Shown here: piece by piece, positions 17,845 to 27,483 of the stretch
How the letters are laid out: every line of letters begins with the position of its first letter
How positions within the stretch are numbered: the stretch's first letter is position 1
NCBI RefSeq assembly: GCF_004354365.1
Contig: NZ_SJCY01000001.1
Location: 248,001 to 312,000, forward strand
Length of the DNA: 64,000 nucleotides
Direction of reading: 5' to 3'
Origin: Pedobacter changchengzhani
GTDB lineage: Bacteria > Bacteroidota > Bacteroidia > Sphingobacteriales > Sphingobacteriaceae
Notes under the pieces: model-generated
Seen by the model: the letters and a program-made list of their open reading frames with translations, nothing else
Told to the model about the DNA's origin: nothing
Databases searched by the model: none
Made by a program: the position numbers and the translations under genes

Positions 17845-19177
17845 GCCTTAATGGTAGAAATATTACAACCAGTACAATTTTGTAAAACATTAAGAAGTTA
17901 AGGGAATTAAGCAATTTCGAACAAAAACTTAATATTTCTTAATGGTAGAAACATTACAGCCAGTACAATTTTGTAAAACATTAAGGGGTTAAGGGAATTA
18001 AGCAGGTGCAAATAACAAAAGCTTAATATTTCTTAATGCCTTAATGGTAGAAACATTACAGCCAGTACGATTTTTTAAAACATTAAGAATTTAAGGGAAT
18101 TAAGCAGGTGCAAACAACAAAAGCTTAATATTTCTTAATGGTAGAAACATTACAACCAGTACAATTTTGTGAAGCATTAAGAAGTTAACAGAATTAAGCA
18201 GATGCAACGAACAAAAGCTTAATATTTCTTAATGCCTTAATGGTAGAAACATTACAGCCAGTACGATTTTGTAAAACATTAAGAAGTTAAGGGAATTAAG
18301 CAGATGCAATTAACAAAAACTTAATATTTCTTAATGCCTTAATGGTAGAAACATTACAGCCAGTACGATTTTGTAAAACATTAAGAAGTTAAGGGAATTA
18401 AGCAGATGCAAATAACAAAAACTTAATATTTCTTAATGCCTTAATGGTAGAAACATTACAACCAGTACAATTTTGTAAAGCGTTAAGAAGTTAAGGGAAT
18501 TAAGCAGGTGCAAACAACAAAATCTTAATGTTTCTTAATGCCTTAATGGTAGAAACATTAAAAACAGTACGATTTTGTAAAGCATTAAGAAGTTAACGGA
18601 ATTAGCAATTTCGAACAAAATCTTAATGTTTCTTAATGGTAGAAATATTATAATCAGTACGATTTTGTAAAACATTAAGAAGTTAAGGGAATTAAGCAGA
18701 TGCAAATAACAAAAACTTAATATTTCTTAATGCCTTAATGGTAGAAACATTACGGCCAGTACGATTTTGTAAAACATTAAGAAGTTAAGGGAATTAAGCA
18801 GATACAAATAACAAAAACTTAATCTTTCTTAATGCCTTAATGGTAGAAACATTACAACCAGTACAATTTTTTAAAACATTAAAAAGTTAAGGGAATTAAG
18901 CAGATGCAAATAACAAAAGCTTAATATTTCTTAATGCCTTAATGGTAGAAACATTACAACCAGTACGATTTTGTAAAACATTAAGAGAAGTTAAGGGAAT
19001 TAAGCAGGTACAAACAACAAAAGCTTAATCTTTCTTAATGCCTTAATGGTAGAAATATTACAACCAGTACAATTTTGTAAAACATTAAGGAGTTAAGGGA
19101 ATTAAGCAGGTGCAAACAACAAAAGCTTAATATTTCTTAATGCCTTAATGGTAGAAACATTACAACCAGTACAGTTT
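17845..19177. repeat. Tandem array of a 102-bp non-coding unit (13 full copies plus one partial)
   Basis: The landmark AATGGTAGAAA recurs at 17850, 17941, 18043, 18137, 18239, 18341, 18443, 18545, 18635, 18737, 18839, 18941, 19045 and 19147. The spacings are 91, 102, 94, 102, 102, 102, 102, 90, 102, 102, 102, 104 and 102. The whole unit is conserved, with scattered single-base changes. Each unit has an inverted pair, CATTAAGAA ... TTCTTAATG, extended by TTAAG/CTTAA, around a loop of about 28 nt. The short units lack one of two adjacent TTAATG words or carry the variant GCAATTTCGAAC. Stops occur in all frames, so it is not coding. The array fills the 1.4-kb gap between convergent genes, and its last copy ends just after the dxs stop. 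Confidence 0.95.
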
Positions 19178-19181
19178 TTAA

Positions 19182-21110
19182 TTATCCTGCAATACTATTC
19201 GTTGTTCTCTTTACAGCAACTTTTCTAACAGCTTCAGCAATTGCGTTTTTATCATAACCACATTCGTTCCAAAGTTCTGCCTGTTCTCCATGCTCAATAA
19301 ACACATCGGGAATACCCAAACGAACTACATTTGAATTATAGCCATGGTCGACCATAAATTCTATTATCGCAGAGCCTAAACCACCTTGCAAACAACCATC
19401 TTCAACGGTAATAACATGCTTATATTTCGAAAATACTTCGTGTAAAATCTGTTCATCCAAGGGCTTAACAAAACGCATATCATAATGTGCTGGGTAATAA
19501 CCTTCGCTATTCAATTCGTTGCGTGCTTCTACTGCGAAATTACCAACATGGCCAATGGTTAAAATTGCAACTTCTTCACCATCACAAATCTTTCTTCCTT
19601 TCCCAATTTCTAAAGCCTTAAAAGGTCTTTTCCAATCTGGCATAACGCCATTTCCACGCGGATAACGAATAACAAATGGACCAACATTATCTTGTTGTGC
19701 CGTAAACATCAAGTTTCGTAATTCCTCCTCGTTCATAGGAGAAGATACAACCATATTAGGAATACACCTCATATAAGCAATGTCATAAGCGCCATGATGT
19801 GTTGCGCCATCACTTCCTGCTAAACCAGCCCTATCTAAGCAAAAAACCACGTTAAGCTTCTGTATTGCTACATCATGAATAACTTGATCATAAGCTCTTT
19901 GCATAAAACTACTGTATATATTGCAAAATGGAACTAAGCCTTGTGTGGCCAAACCAGCCGAAAATGTAACTGCGTGCTGTTCAGCAATGCCAACATCAAA
20001 AGCCCGTGTTGGCATGGCCTTCATCATAATATTTAACGATGAACCAGATGGCATTGCAGGCGTAATACCTACAATTTTATCATTTGCTTCAGCCAGTTCA
20101 ACCAGTGTATGTCCAAAAACATCTTGATATTTGGGCGGTTGTGGTTTATCAATAATGCTTTTCTTTATTTCTCCAGTAATTTTATCAAATAAGCCTGGTG
20201 CATGCCATTTAGTTTGATCCTTTTCTGCAAGTGCAAAGCCTTTGCCCTTAACGGTTACAATATGCAATAGTTTAGGGCCTGGTATGGCAGATAAATCTTT
20301 AATGATGGATGCAAGTCGTTTTACATCATGTCCATCAACAGGGCCAAAATATCTAAAATTTAGCGCTTCAAATAAATTACTCTGTTTTAATAACGTGCCC
20401 TTTATGCTCTTCTCAATCTTTTTAACGTACTTATGCGCGTTCGGCCCTAATTTAGAAATACTCGTTAACACTTGCGAAATATCCTCGCGAAAGCGATTAT
20501 AAGATTTTGAGGTTGTTATCGAAGCTAAATATTCTTTTAGTGCACCAACATTTGGGTCGATAGACATGCAGTTATCGTTTAAAATAACCAATAGATTGCT
20601 ATTCTCTATCCCAGCGTGATTTAAGCCTTCAAAAGCCAAGCCGGCTGTCATTGCGCCGTCGCCAATTACAGCTACGTGTTGCCTATTTGTTTCGCCCTTA
20701 ATCTGCGAGGCTACAGCCATACCCAAAGCTGCAGAAATGGATGTTGAAGAGTGGCCAACACCGAAGGTATCATACTCACTTTCTGATATTTTTGGGAAAC
20801 CACTTATGCCACCGTAAATACGGTTGGTATGAAATTGATCTCTTCTGCCGGTTAGTATTTTATGGCCGTAGGCTTGATGACCTACATCCCAAACCAGCTT
20901 GTCATAGGGGGTATTTAATGCATAATGTAGTGCTACGGTAAGTTCAACAACACCTAAACTGGCGCCAAAATGACCTCCATTTACACTGACAACATCAATG
21001 ATGTATTGTCGTAATTCCTGGCTTATTTGTTCTAAGTCAGCTTCTCCAAACTGCTTTAAATCAGCAGGAAAGTTTATTCTTGATAAAAGAGGGCCAGCCT
21101 TTACTTGCAT
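19182..21110 (-). CDS. dxs: 1-deoxy-D-xylulose-5-phosphate synthase
   Basis: This 642-residue transketolase-like enzyme condenses pyruvate with glyceraldehyde 3-phosphate, the first step of the MEP isoprenoid pathway. The thiamine-diphosphate site is visible as GDGAMTAGLAFEGLNHAG with the later NDN. The GHQAYGHKILTGR block and the C-terminal transketolase domain (GIAEQHAVTFSAGLATQG) are present. The last domain has EDGCLQGGLGSAI. The length is normal. The ATG at 21110 fits the family N-terminus. It runs toward the 102-bp repeat array, and the gene upstream (scpA) is divergent. Confidence 0.97.
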   Translation of the reverse strand: MQVKAGPLLSRINFPADLKQFGEADLEQISQELRQYIIDVVSVNGGHFGASLGVVELTVALHYALNTPYDKLVWDVGHQAYGHKILTGRRDQFHTNRIYGGISGFPKISESEYDTFGVGHSSTSISAALGMAVASQIKGETNRQHVAVIGDGAMTAGLAFEGLNHAGIENSNLLVILNDNCMSIDPNVGALKEYLASITTSKSYNRFREDISQVLTSISKLGPNAHKYVKKIEKSIKGTLLKQSNLFEALNFRYFGPVDGHDVKRLASIIKDLSAIPGPKLLHIVTVKGKGFALAEKDQTKWHAPGLFDKITGEIKKSIIDKPQPPKYQDVFGHTLVELAEANDKIVGITPAMPSGSSLNIMMKAMPTRAFDVGIAEQHAVTFSAGLATQGLVPFCNIYSSFMQRAYDQVIHDVAIQKLNVVFCLDRAGLAGSDGATHHGAYDIAYMRCIPNMVVSSPMNEEELRNLMFTAQQDNVGPFVIRYPRGNGVMPDWKRPFKALEIGKGRKICDGEEVAILTIGHVGNFAVEARNELNSEGYYPAHYDMRFVKPLDEQILHEVFSKYKHVITVEDGCLQGGLGSAIIEFMVDHGYNSNVVRLGIPDVFIEHGEQAELWNECGYDKNAIAEAVRKVAVKRTTNSIAG

Positions 21111-21222
21111 GCGGTATATGTAAAAAATTAGGATACAAAGTACGGTATTTTTTTGTAGTATTTAAGTAAAATCTCTTTCAAAACTTAACCTTAATTTATT
21201 AAAATATATTTAAAGGTTTTAT

Positions 21223-21230
21223 TATGTTTG
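21223..21230 (+). promoter_or_regulatory. -7 box (TAnnTTTG) of scpA
   Basis: TATGTTTG matches TAnnTTTG exactly and ends 10 nt before the scpA ATG. The implied leader is only a few nucleotides. No clear TTTG lies at the -33 position. Confidence 0.45.
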
Positions 21231-21240
21231 TTTTTATAAG

Positions 21241-21984
21241 ATGCAAACCGAAAACTTTGAAATTAAACTTCCCGTATTCGAAGGCCCTTTCGATTTATTA
21301 CTGTTTTTTATAGAACGTGATGAACTTAACATCCAAGACATCGAAATATCCAAAATTACAAATGATTTTTTAGCTTACATTCATAAATTACTCGCCCTAA
21401 ATGTAGAATTGGCTAGCGAATTTATTTTAGTCGCGTCAACGCTGATGCGTATTAAATCTAAAATGCTATTGCCACGAATAGAAATAGATGATGACGGCAA
21501 TGAAATCAACTCAGAAGAAGATTTAATTGCCCGGTTAATTGCATATAAGCAATTTAAAGCTGTTGCCGAAGAACTTAAGGGGTTTGAAGTGGCTAGAATG
21601 CAACAGGTTAGAAGGGGTAATATTGACTTCGATTTATCATTGGTTGCAGCCTCCGCAAGCCATCAAGATGAACTGTTATCGCTCGATCTTTATAAACTTT
21701 TAATCATTTATCAAAAAACGATGCAAAGGCATGATATACGAACGGATGAAGTTAAACACACCGTAATTCAATATCCTTATACCATCGAACAACAGAAATA
21801 TTTTATTGCCAACTTATTAAATATTAACAAAGAGATAGATTTTGCAATTGTTTTAAAAAATTCGGAAAATAGAGTGCATTTTGTCTATAATTTTTTAGCA
21901 ATATTGGAAATGTTGCAACAACAAGTTATCGAAATTACAATTGGCACGGGTTATAATAATTTTCTAGTTAAATCAATGTCTTAA
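21241..21984 (+). CDS. scpA: Segregation and condensation protein A
   Basis: This 247-residue protein begins with the ScpA signature [20 protein letters not shown] (residues 6-25), followed by [19 protein letters not shown]. The [15 protein letters not shown] block ends the N-terminal domain. ScpA is the kleisin subunit of the SMC-ScpAB condensin. No scpB or smc is adjacent. It lies on the + strand, divergent from dxs, with a short promoter region between them. Confidence 0.93.
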   Translation: MQTENFEIKLPVFEGPFDLLLFFIERDELNIQDIEISKITNDFLAYIHKLLALNVELASEFILVASTLMRIKSKMLLPRIEIDDDGNEINSEEDLIARLIAYKQFKAVAEELKGFEVARMQQVRRGNIDFDLSLVAASASHQDELLSLDLYKLLIIYQKTMQRHDIRTDEVKHTVIQYPYTIEQQKYFIANLLNINKEIDFAIVLKNSENRVHFVYNFLAILEMLQQQVIEITIGTGYNNFLVKSMS

Positions 21985-22011
21985 TAAGCCTTATATAAGG
22001 TTGAAATTTAT

Positions 22012-22019
22012 TACTTTTG
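22012..22019 (+). promoter_or_regulatory. -7 box (TAnnTTTG) of glyA
   Basis: TACTTTTG followed by C is the commonest form of the Bacteroidota -7 box. It lies 17 nt before the chosen ATG at 22037. It falls inside the longer TTG-initiated reading of glyA, which argues against that start. Confidence 0.6.
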
Positions 22020-22036
22020 CCAAAAAAAAGATTATA

Positions 22037-23308
22037 ATGAAACGTGATACAAAAATCTTCGAACTTATTGATCAGGAATTAAACAGACAAGAGCATGGCC
22101 TGGAACTAATTGCCTCAGAAAACTTTGTGAGCAAGCAAGTTATGGAAGCTGCGGGTTCTGTACTTACTAATAAATATGCCGAGGGTTTACCCGGGAAACG
22201 TTATTACGGAGGTTGCCAAGTGGTTGATGTTGTTGAGCAAATTGCTATTGACCGTGCTAAAGAACTATTTAGCGCTGCTTGGGTTAACGTACAACCACAC
22301 TCTGGCGCACAAGCAAACGCAGCGGTAATGTTAGCGGTATTGCAGCCCGGCGATAAAATTTTAGGTTTCGATTTATCTCATGGTGGTCATTTAACACACG
22401 GTTCACCAGTTAATTTCTCGGGCAAAACATACCAGCCATTTTTTTATGGGGTAAATAGAGAAACTGGATTAATTGATTATAAAAAATTAGAAGAAGTTGC
22501 ATTAGCAGAGAAGCCAAAATTAATTATTTGTGGTGCATCTGCTTATTCTCGCGAGTGGGATTATGCTTTTATTCGCGCAGTTGCAGATAAAATTGGCGCA
22601 TTGGTTTTAGCAGATATTTCTCATCCGGCAGGTTTAATTGCTAAAGGTTTGTTGGCAAACCCGCTTCCACATTGCCATATTGTAACTACCACTACGCATA
22701 AAACTTTGCGCGGTCCACGTGGTGGATTAATTATGATGGGTAAAGATTTTGAAAACCCATGGGGATTAAAAACGCCAAAAGGCGAACCCCGTATGATGAG
22801 CAATTTGCTTGATATGGCGGTTTTTCCAGGTACTCAAGGTGGGCCGTTAGAGCATATTATTGCAGCTAAGGCAATTGCTTTCGGCGAGGCACTTAGCGAT
22901 GAATATACTGTTTACATTAAACAGGTGGCAGTTAATGCGCAGGCGATGGCTAAAGCGTTTATGGCTAAAGGATATGGAATTATTTCTGGCGGTACCGATA
23001 ACCATTTAATGCTAATCGATTTAAGGAATAAAAATATTACCGGTAAGGTGGCAGAAAACGCCCTAGAGAAAGCAGAAATTACGGTAAATAAAAACATGGT
23101 TCCATTTGATGATAAATCGCCATTTGTAACCTCTGGTATTCGTATAGGTACTGCTGCAATTACCACGCGCGGATTGAAAGAAGCTGAAATGGTAAAAATT
23201 GTAGATTTAATCGATCAGGTATTAACAAACCCTGAGGATGAAGCAAACTTAAACGCAGTAAAAGAAGAAGTTTACAAATTGGTAAGCAACTTTCCATTAT
23301 ATAAATAG
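22037..23308 (+). CDS. glyA: Serine hydroxymethyltransferase
   Basis: This 423-residue PLP enzyme interconverts serine and glycine using tetrahydrofolate. The family N-terminus is seen as [19 protein letters not shown], then [13 protein letters not shown]. The PLP lysine block is [15 protein letters not shown] (Lys in TTTHK). The frame is open back to a TTG at 22001, but that segment covers the promoter box and adds residues foreign to the family. The ATG at 22037 was therefore taken. A strong hairpin terminator follows 30 nt after the stop. Confidence 0.96.
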   Translation: MKRDTKIFELIDQELNRQEHGLELIASENFVSKQVMEAAGSVLTNKYAEGLPGKRYYGGCQVVDVVEQIAIDRAKELFSAAWVNVQPHSGAQANAAVMLAVLQPGDKILGFDLSHGGHLTHGSPVNFSGKTYQPFFYGVNRETGLIDYKKLEEVALAEKPKLIICGASAYSREWDYAFIRAVADKIGALVLADISHPAGLIAKGLLANPLPHCHIVTTTTHKTLRGPRGGLIMMGKDFENPWGLKTPKGEPRMMSNLLDMAVFPGTQGGPLEHIIAAKAIAFGEALSDEYTVYIKQVAVNAQAMAKAFMAKGYGIISGGTDNHLMLIDLRNKNITGKVAENALEKAEITVNKNMVPFDDKSPFVTSGIRIGTAAITTRGLKEAEMVKIVDLIDQVLTNPEDEANLNAVKEEVYKLVSNFPLYK

Positions 23309-23337
23309 GCTAAAGTCCCATCGGGATTAAAAATTTG

Positions 23338-23371
23338 AACGCTTTGCATTAATTTGTAAAGCGTTTTTTTA
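23338..23371 (+). terminator. Intrinsic terminator of glyA
   Basis: The stem AACGCTTT (23338-23345) and AAAGCGTT (23358-23365) has a 12-nt loop and runs into a T tract. The rest of the 336-nt gap to comF contains only a short simple repeat and no gene that I can support. Confidence 0.85.
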
Positions 23372-23482
23372 TTTTAGAAAATCCAATGTAATTTATTTTG
23401 AGTGTGGGGAATCGAGTTGGACTATGATTTTCAAAAACAATAATTTAAAGTCACATTGTCTTGCTTGGAGTGGAAAGCCATA

Positions 23483-23523
23483 ATCTTGAAAATCCTTAAA
23501 TCCTGAAAATCCTGAAAATCCTG
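23483..23523. repeat. Short tandem repeat of a 9-nt AATCCTGAA-type word
   Basis: About four imperfect copies of AATCCTGAA lie head to tail in the glyA-comF gap. It is non-coding and looks like simple-sequence slippage or a fragment of a dispersed intergenic repeat. Confidence 0.6.
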
Positions 23524-23644
23524 CTTCTAAAGTAAAGGGCCGATAATCCAATTAAGTATTTATCGACCCTTACCATCTAAATTAACGCTCTCAATTATAT
23601 AAACACGATCAGTAAAAAAATGTTTTGAAAATTAATAAAATATT

Positions 23645-24364
23645 TTATTCTGCAAAGGCAAGCGCAGCGATGCTTACTTTCGATGCGCCGTTTTCTAGCA
23701 GAACGTTTGCGCAGGCCTCCAATGTAGCACCAGTTGTTACCACATCATCAACCAATAAAATATGCTTATTTAAAATTTCATTTACATTACCCACGGAGAA
23801 AACCGCCTTCATGTTTTCATATCGGTTGTATCTATTTTTTTTGGTTTGACTATCTGTTTCCACCTTACGGATGAGTTGACTTTCGCCAAAAGGTATTTCC
23901 ATTTTTGCTGCAACGCCCTGGGCTATAAATGTACTTTGGTTGTATCCCCTTTTTCTTAATTTTTTATAGTGGAGTGGCACAGGAATAATCAAATCTATAT
24001 TTTCATAAAGCGGACTAACTTTCAATCGCTCACCTAAAATTTCGCCGAGCCTTACGCCAACCGCTGTTTTATTATTGTACTTTAGGTTGTGGATAAGGTT
24101 TTGAACTTTAGCGCCTTTTCTGAAATAAAGCAAAGCCATTGCGGCGTTTAACGGTAAGCGTCCCCAAAGTTGTTTGGCAACTCTATTTTCAGCATGTAAA
24201 TGATAATCGGTAAAAGGCAAATCGTACACACATTTCGTGCAAATTACCAGTTCTCCATGAAATAATGGAACACCGCAACCATTGCATAAATTAGGGAATA
24301 ATAAGCCAATTAAATCATTCGCCCATTGGTTAAATATTGATTTTTTAGATTTAAGTGTTGCCAT
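23645..24364 (-). CDS. comF: ComF family phosphoribosyltransferase-like protein
   Basis: This is a 239-residue protein. The N-terminal zinc-ribbon-like segment is CNGCGVPLFHGELVICTKC (about residues 22-40). The central RGYNQSTFIAQGVA block (about 140-153) and the PRPP loop LLVDDVVTTGATLEAC (about 202-217) define ComF. The family is linked to DNA uptake in naturally competent bacteria, though in Bacteroidota its role is untested. It stands alone on the - strand, downstream of rlmN by 114 nt. Confidence 0.92.
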   Translation of the reverse strand: MATLKSKKSIFNQWANDLIGLLFPNLCNGCGVPLFHGELVICTKCVYDLPFTDYHLHAENRVAKQLWGRLPLNAAMALLYFRKGAKVQNLIHNLKYNNKTAVGVRLGEILGERLKVSPLYENIDLIIPVPLHYKKLRKRGYNQSTFIAQGVAAKMEIPFGESQLIRKVETDSQTKKNRYNRYENMKAVFSVGNVNEILNKHILLVDDVVTTGATLEACANVLLENGASKVSIAALAFAE

Positions 24365-24478
24365 TAATTCTCTTAGTTAGATAAAAAATCCTAATTAAAT
24401 ATAGGCTTTTATAATGTAACTTTTAAGTTAGGGCTCCAATTACTAAAATACAGCTATTTTTCTAACAGAAAATAAAAG

Positions 24479-25540
24479 TTAAGCTTTCGCTTCCTCTTTT
24501 ACAGCTAATTGGCCACAAGCCGCATCAATATCTTTACCCCGGCTCCGCCTAATGTTTGTATTAATTCCCTGCGACTTTAAATAATTGGCAAAAGCATCAA
24601 TTTTATCACCTTCGGCATTGGTGAAATCTGCAAAAGAAATGGGATTGTATTCAATTAAATTCACTTTACAGGGAATGTGCTTACAAAATTTAGCCAAATC
24701 CATTGCATCTACAAGCTCATCATTAAAATGGTTGAAAACAATATATTCGTAAGTAACAGGATTTTTGGTTTTAGCGAAGTAATACTTTAATGCATCCGCC
24801 AAGGCTTTTAGAGTATTTGCCTCATTAATAGGCATAATTTCATTGCGCTTCTTATCATCTGCGGCGTGCAACGAGAGTGCTAAATTGAATTTTGCGCCAT
24901 CATCACCTAGCTTTTTAATCATTTTGGCAATGCCTGCAGTTGAAACGGTAATGCGTTTATAACTCATGTTTAAACCATCTGGCGCGGTAATACGTTCGAT
25001 AGATTTCATCACGTTTGCGTAATTTAACAACGGCTCGCCCATGCCCATATATACAATATTGGTTAACGGGTTATTGTAATTCTGTTTGGCTTGTTTATCA
25101 ATTAAAACAACTTGATCGTAAATTTCATCTGCATTTAGGTTACGTTTCCGTTCCATGTAACCTGTAGCACAAAATTTGCACGTTAAACTACAACCCACCT
25201 GCGAACTTACGCAGGCCGTCATTCTATCGTCCATAGGAATTAAAACACCTTCTACAATGTTTCCATCTGCTAAACGGAAAGTATTTTTTATGGTATGATC
25301 GTTACTGAACTGCGAATTGTTAACCTGTACAGCATTTATAATAAAATTTTCATCCAATGCTTTGCGCAAATCTTTCGAAAGATTGCTCATTTCATCAAAA
25401 TGAACTGCAGATTTTTCCCAAAGCCACTGGTAAATTTGCTTCGCCCTAAAAGTAGGTTGTTGCATCGCCGTTAAATGTTGCTGCAATTGTGGCAAATCCA
25501 GTGCGCGGATATCAATTTTTTTTTCTGTTTTTTCTAACAT
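24479..25540 (-). CDS. rlmN: 23S rRNA (adenine2503-C2)/tRNA methyltransferase RlmN, radical SAM
   Basis: This 353-residue enzyme carries the radical-SAM cluster motif CKFCATGYM (CxxxCxxC) preceded by SSQVGCSLTC. It has NIVYMGMGEPLLNY, and the catalytic Cys pair is completed by the C-terminal SRGKDIDAACGQL. The N-terminus matches RlmN (LDLPQLQQHL, FRAKQIYQWLW). I chose the ATG at 25540. A start 11 codons earlier would lie inside the toxin gene. Only one base separates it from the toxin stop, so it is probably cotranscribed with the toxin-antitoxin pair. Confidence 0.95.
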   Translation of the reverse strand: MLEKTEKKIDIRALDLPQLQQHLTAMQQPTFRAKQIYQWLWEKSAVHFDEMSNLSKDLRKALDENFIINAVQVNNSQFSNDHTIKNTFRLADGNIVEGVLIPMDDRMTACVSSQVGCSLTCKFCATGYMERKRNLNADEIYDQVVLIDKQAKQNYNNPLTNIVYMGMGEPLLNYANVMKSIERITAPDGLNMSYKRITVSTAGIAKMIKKLGDDGAKFNLALSLHAADDKKRNEIMPINEANTLKALADALKYYFAKTKNPVTYEYIVFNHFNDELVDAMDLAKFCKHIPCKVNLIEYNPISFADFTNAEGDKIDAFANYLKSQGINTNIRRSRGKDIDAACGQLAVKEEAKA

Positions 25541-25541
25541 C

Positions 25542-25823
25542 TTATTTATCACTGTAATGACCCATTGCAGCAATTATGAAAACGGTAACAATATTTTCAT
25601 CAACCCTATAAATCATTCTATCTTTTTGGTTTATTTTTCTTGACCAGAAATTTGATAAACTGTATTTTAAAGCTTCGGGTTCTCCTGTCCCGAAATATGG
25701 GTTAGATACAAGTTCGTCAAAAATTTGATTTATTTTTTTAATAGATGCTTTGTTGCCTGATTTAAAATGTAGCTTAATTTGCTTCTCAGCATTTTTTTCT
25801 AAAACTATTGAATATTTTCCCAT
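25542..25823 (-). CDS. Txe/YoeB-family addiction-module toxin
   Basis: This 93-residue RelE-superfamily toxin has the YoeB core NPYFGTGEPEALKYSLSNFW (family NPFxGxGKPExLK), then SRKINQKDRMIYRV and the C-terminal AMGHYSD. These cover the catalytic Glu, Arg and His/Tyr positions. YoeB toxins cleave mRNA in the ribosomal A site. It starts 19 nt inside the end of the antitoxin gene and ends 1 nt before rlmN. It appears intact. Confidence 0.88.
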   Translation of the reverse strand: MGKYSIVLEKNAEKQIKLHFKSGNKASIKKINQIFDELVSNPYFGTGEPEALKYSLSNFWSRKINQKDRMIYRVDENIVTVFIIAAMGHYSDK

Positions 25824-26047
25824 AATGATTTTGATGGGTCTAAAGTTTTAACATTGCCATTTTTTATCGACTCCTCTGCTTTTTCTATAGCTTCGATCAT
25901 TTCGATACCGTAGAGCGCAATTGTTTTTTCACGTTCTGTCATTGATACCTTTTGCTTTTCATTAAAAGGAATCTTCAAAACCTTTGCAATTGCTTTTAAT
26001 GCAACTAACTGCTCTTCAGTTTCTGGATGCATGATTAGTGGTTCCAT
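25805..26047 (-). CDS. Antitoxin of the YoeB module (DUF2683-like)
   Basis: This 80-residue protein begins MEPLIMHPETEEQLVALKAI. The HPExxEQLxALK N-terminus is shared with the second antitoxin at 28752 and with the DUF2683-type proteins found before YoeB-like toxins in Bacteroidota. The C-terminal half is charged and probably binds the toxin. I took the ATG at 26047 because the eight preceding residues have no counterpart in the paralogue. The 19-nt overlap with the toxin gene is typical of toxin-antitoxin operons. Confidence 0.75.
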   Translation of the reverse strand: MEPLIMHPETEEQLVALKAIAKVLKIPFNEKQKVSMTEREKTIALYGIEMIEAIEKAEESIKNGNVKTLDPSKSLWENIQ

Positions 26048-26165
26048 ACTTATTAATTTACCTCGTTGCAAAATGATTAATACAAAGGTAGTTAAAAAAA
26101 AGGTTTAGGGCAGAAGGATTGAACTTTAAGGTAATTATCGAAAACTAATTTTACAATTTATTAGT

Positions 26166-27128
26166 TTATCTACCTCGTCCTTTAGCACTTGGTTTACCTT
26201 TCGTAGGCCTGGCGTTACGACCAGTTGAATTTCCTTTTACAGTGGATTTACCGCCGTTCGCTGTTCCTGTTTTTTTGCCTGATGATTTTGAAGCTGACGG
26301 ACGGTTGGGTTTGAAAACTTTTTTGGGTTTATCAGGGTTTGCTTCCGTTAGTTCTTCCCAAGAGTTGGTTTTCTTTTTAGTGTTTTTTGGTTTAGCTGTA
26401 CCTTCTGAAGACGATTTTTCGACACTCTTCATAATGCCATTCAATTCTTCTTCGGTTAATTCGCGAAACTCTCCGCTGGGTATGCCTTTTAAATTAATAT
26501 TCATAATCCGGATACGTTCCAACTTGGTCACTTCGTACCCAAAATGTTCGCACATGCGCCTTATTTGCCTGTTCAAACCCTGCATTATAGTAATATTAAA
26601 AACAAAGGTACTTACTTGACGTACTTTGCATTTACGAGTATTTACACCTAAAATGGGCACACCATTGCTCATTTCAAAAACAAAATCTTCCGTTAATGGC
26701 TTATTAACCGTAACCACATATTCTTTTTCGTGCTTATTTCCTGCTCTTAAAATTTTATTTACAATGTCGCCGTTATTGGTTAAAAAAATTAATCCCGATG
26801 AGTCTTTATCCAAACGCCCAATTGGGAAAATTCGTTCGCTATGGTTTACAAAATCAACTATATTTTCTTTAACCGATGCTTCTGTTGTACTGGTAATACC
26901 AACAGGTTTATTAAATGCTAAAAGAATGAAATTTGATGCTTTTTTAGGTTCGATATTATGACCATTAACCATAACGCGGTCGCCTGCATAAACCTGATCG
27001 CCAATTTTGGCTTTTTTTCCATTGATGAAAACATTGCCTTTTTCTATAAATCGGTCGGCCTCTCTACGCGAACATAAGCCGCTTTCGCTGATAAATTTAT
27101 TTAAACGGGTAGCAGAGTTGTTGTTCAT
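26166..27128 (-). CDS. rluB: 23S rRNA pseudouridine synthase, RsuA/RluB family
   Basis: This 320-residue protein has an N-terminal S4 domain ([20 protein letters not shown]), then the catalytic block [20 protein letters not shown] with the active-site Asp. The [18 protein letters not shown] region follows. RluB isomerises a uridine in helix 89 of 23S rRNA. RluB, RluF and RsuA are not separable with certainty here. The last 90 residues form a Lys/Ser/Gly-rich low-complexity tail ending KGRGR, a disordered basic extension common in Bacteroidota members. Confidence 0.88.
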   Translation of the reverse strand: MNNNSATRLNKFISESGLCSRREADRFIEKGNVFINGKKAKIGDQVYAGDRVMVNGHNIEPKKASNFILLAFNKPVGITSTTEASVKENIVDFVNHSERIFPIGRLDKDSSGLIFLTNNGDIVNKILRAGNKHEKEYVVTVNKPLTEDFVFEMSNGVPILGVNTRKCKVRQVSTFVFNITIMQGLNRQIRRMCEHFGYEVTKLERIRIMNINLKGIPSGEFRELTEEELNGIMKSVEKSSSEGTAKPKNTKKKTNSWEELTEANPDKPKKVFKPNRPSASKSSGKKTGTANGGKSTVKGNSTGRNARPTKGKPSAKGRGR

Positions 27129-27178
27129 GGTGCAATTTTACGGAAATATAATCTTTTATTAATGATTGAGGTAAGTTA

Positions 27179-27439
27179 GTTTTTTACCACAGAGCACACG
27201 GAGGTTTTCACAGCGTGCACGGAGTGAATTACTAGAGGCGCAGAAGAATATGAAGATTAAAGGTCTTATCATCCCGAGGAACGAGGGGTTTATTAAAGAG
27301 ATTTAGTGGCGAGGTTTTTTGCCACCTGAGGCGGCTAAGAAATATTACTTCGTAAATTCAACCAAGGTGGTTACACAGAATTACATTTTTCTCTATGAAC
27401 TCTGTGTTATCTTCTTTGTGTACTCGGTGGTTAAAAAAC
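27179..27439. repeat. Composite intergenic repeat with imperfect terminal inverted repeats
   Basis: GTTTTTTACCAC (27179-27190) is matched in inverted orientation by GTGGTTAAAAAAC (27427-27439). The adjoining CACAGAG/CTCTGTG-type words are also imperfectly complementary for about 35 nt. The centre holds a CATCCCGAGGAACGAGGGG palindrome-like word and a TGGC...GCCA hairpin. This is the appearance of non-coding dispersed repeats seen in many Bacteroidota gaps. It fills most of the 355 nt between rluB and the amidohydrolase and accounts for the spurious upstream extension of the latter's frame. Confidence 0.7.
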
Positions 27440-27483
27440 TTCAAAAATATATAAAAACAGTTTTTTTCAGCTTAATTTGCATC

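Noticed and set aside
17845..19177. CRISPR array
   Set aside because: The full 102-bp period is conserved, with no unique spacers, and no cas genes are near.
22001..22036. TTG start giving a 435-residue GlyA
   Set aside because: The extra codons span the consensus -7 box and add residues not found in the family. The ATG at 22037 fits.
27319..27483. N-terminal membrane-like extension of the amidohydrolase
   Set aside because: The residues come from translation of the intergenic composite repeat. The family start is at 27484.
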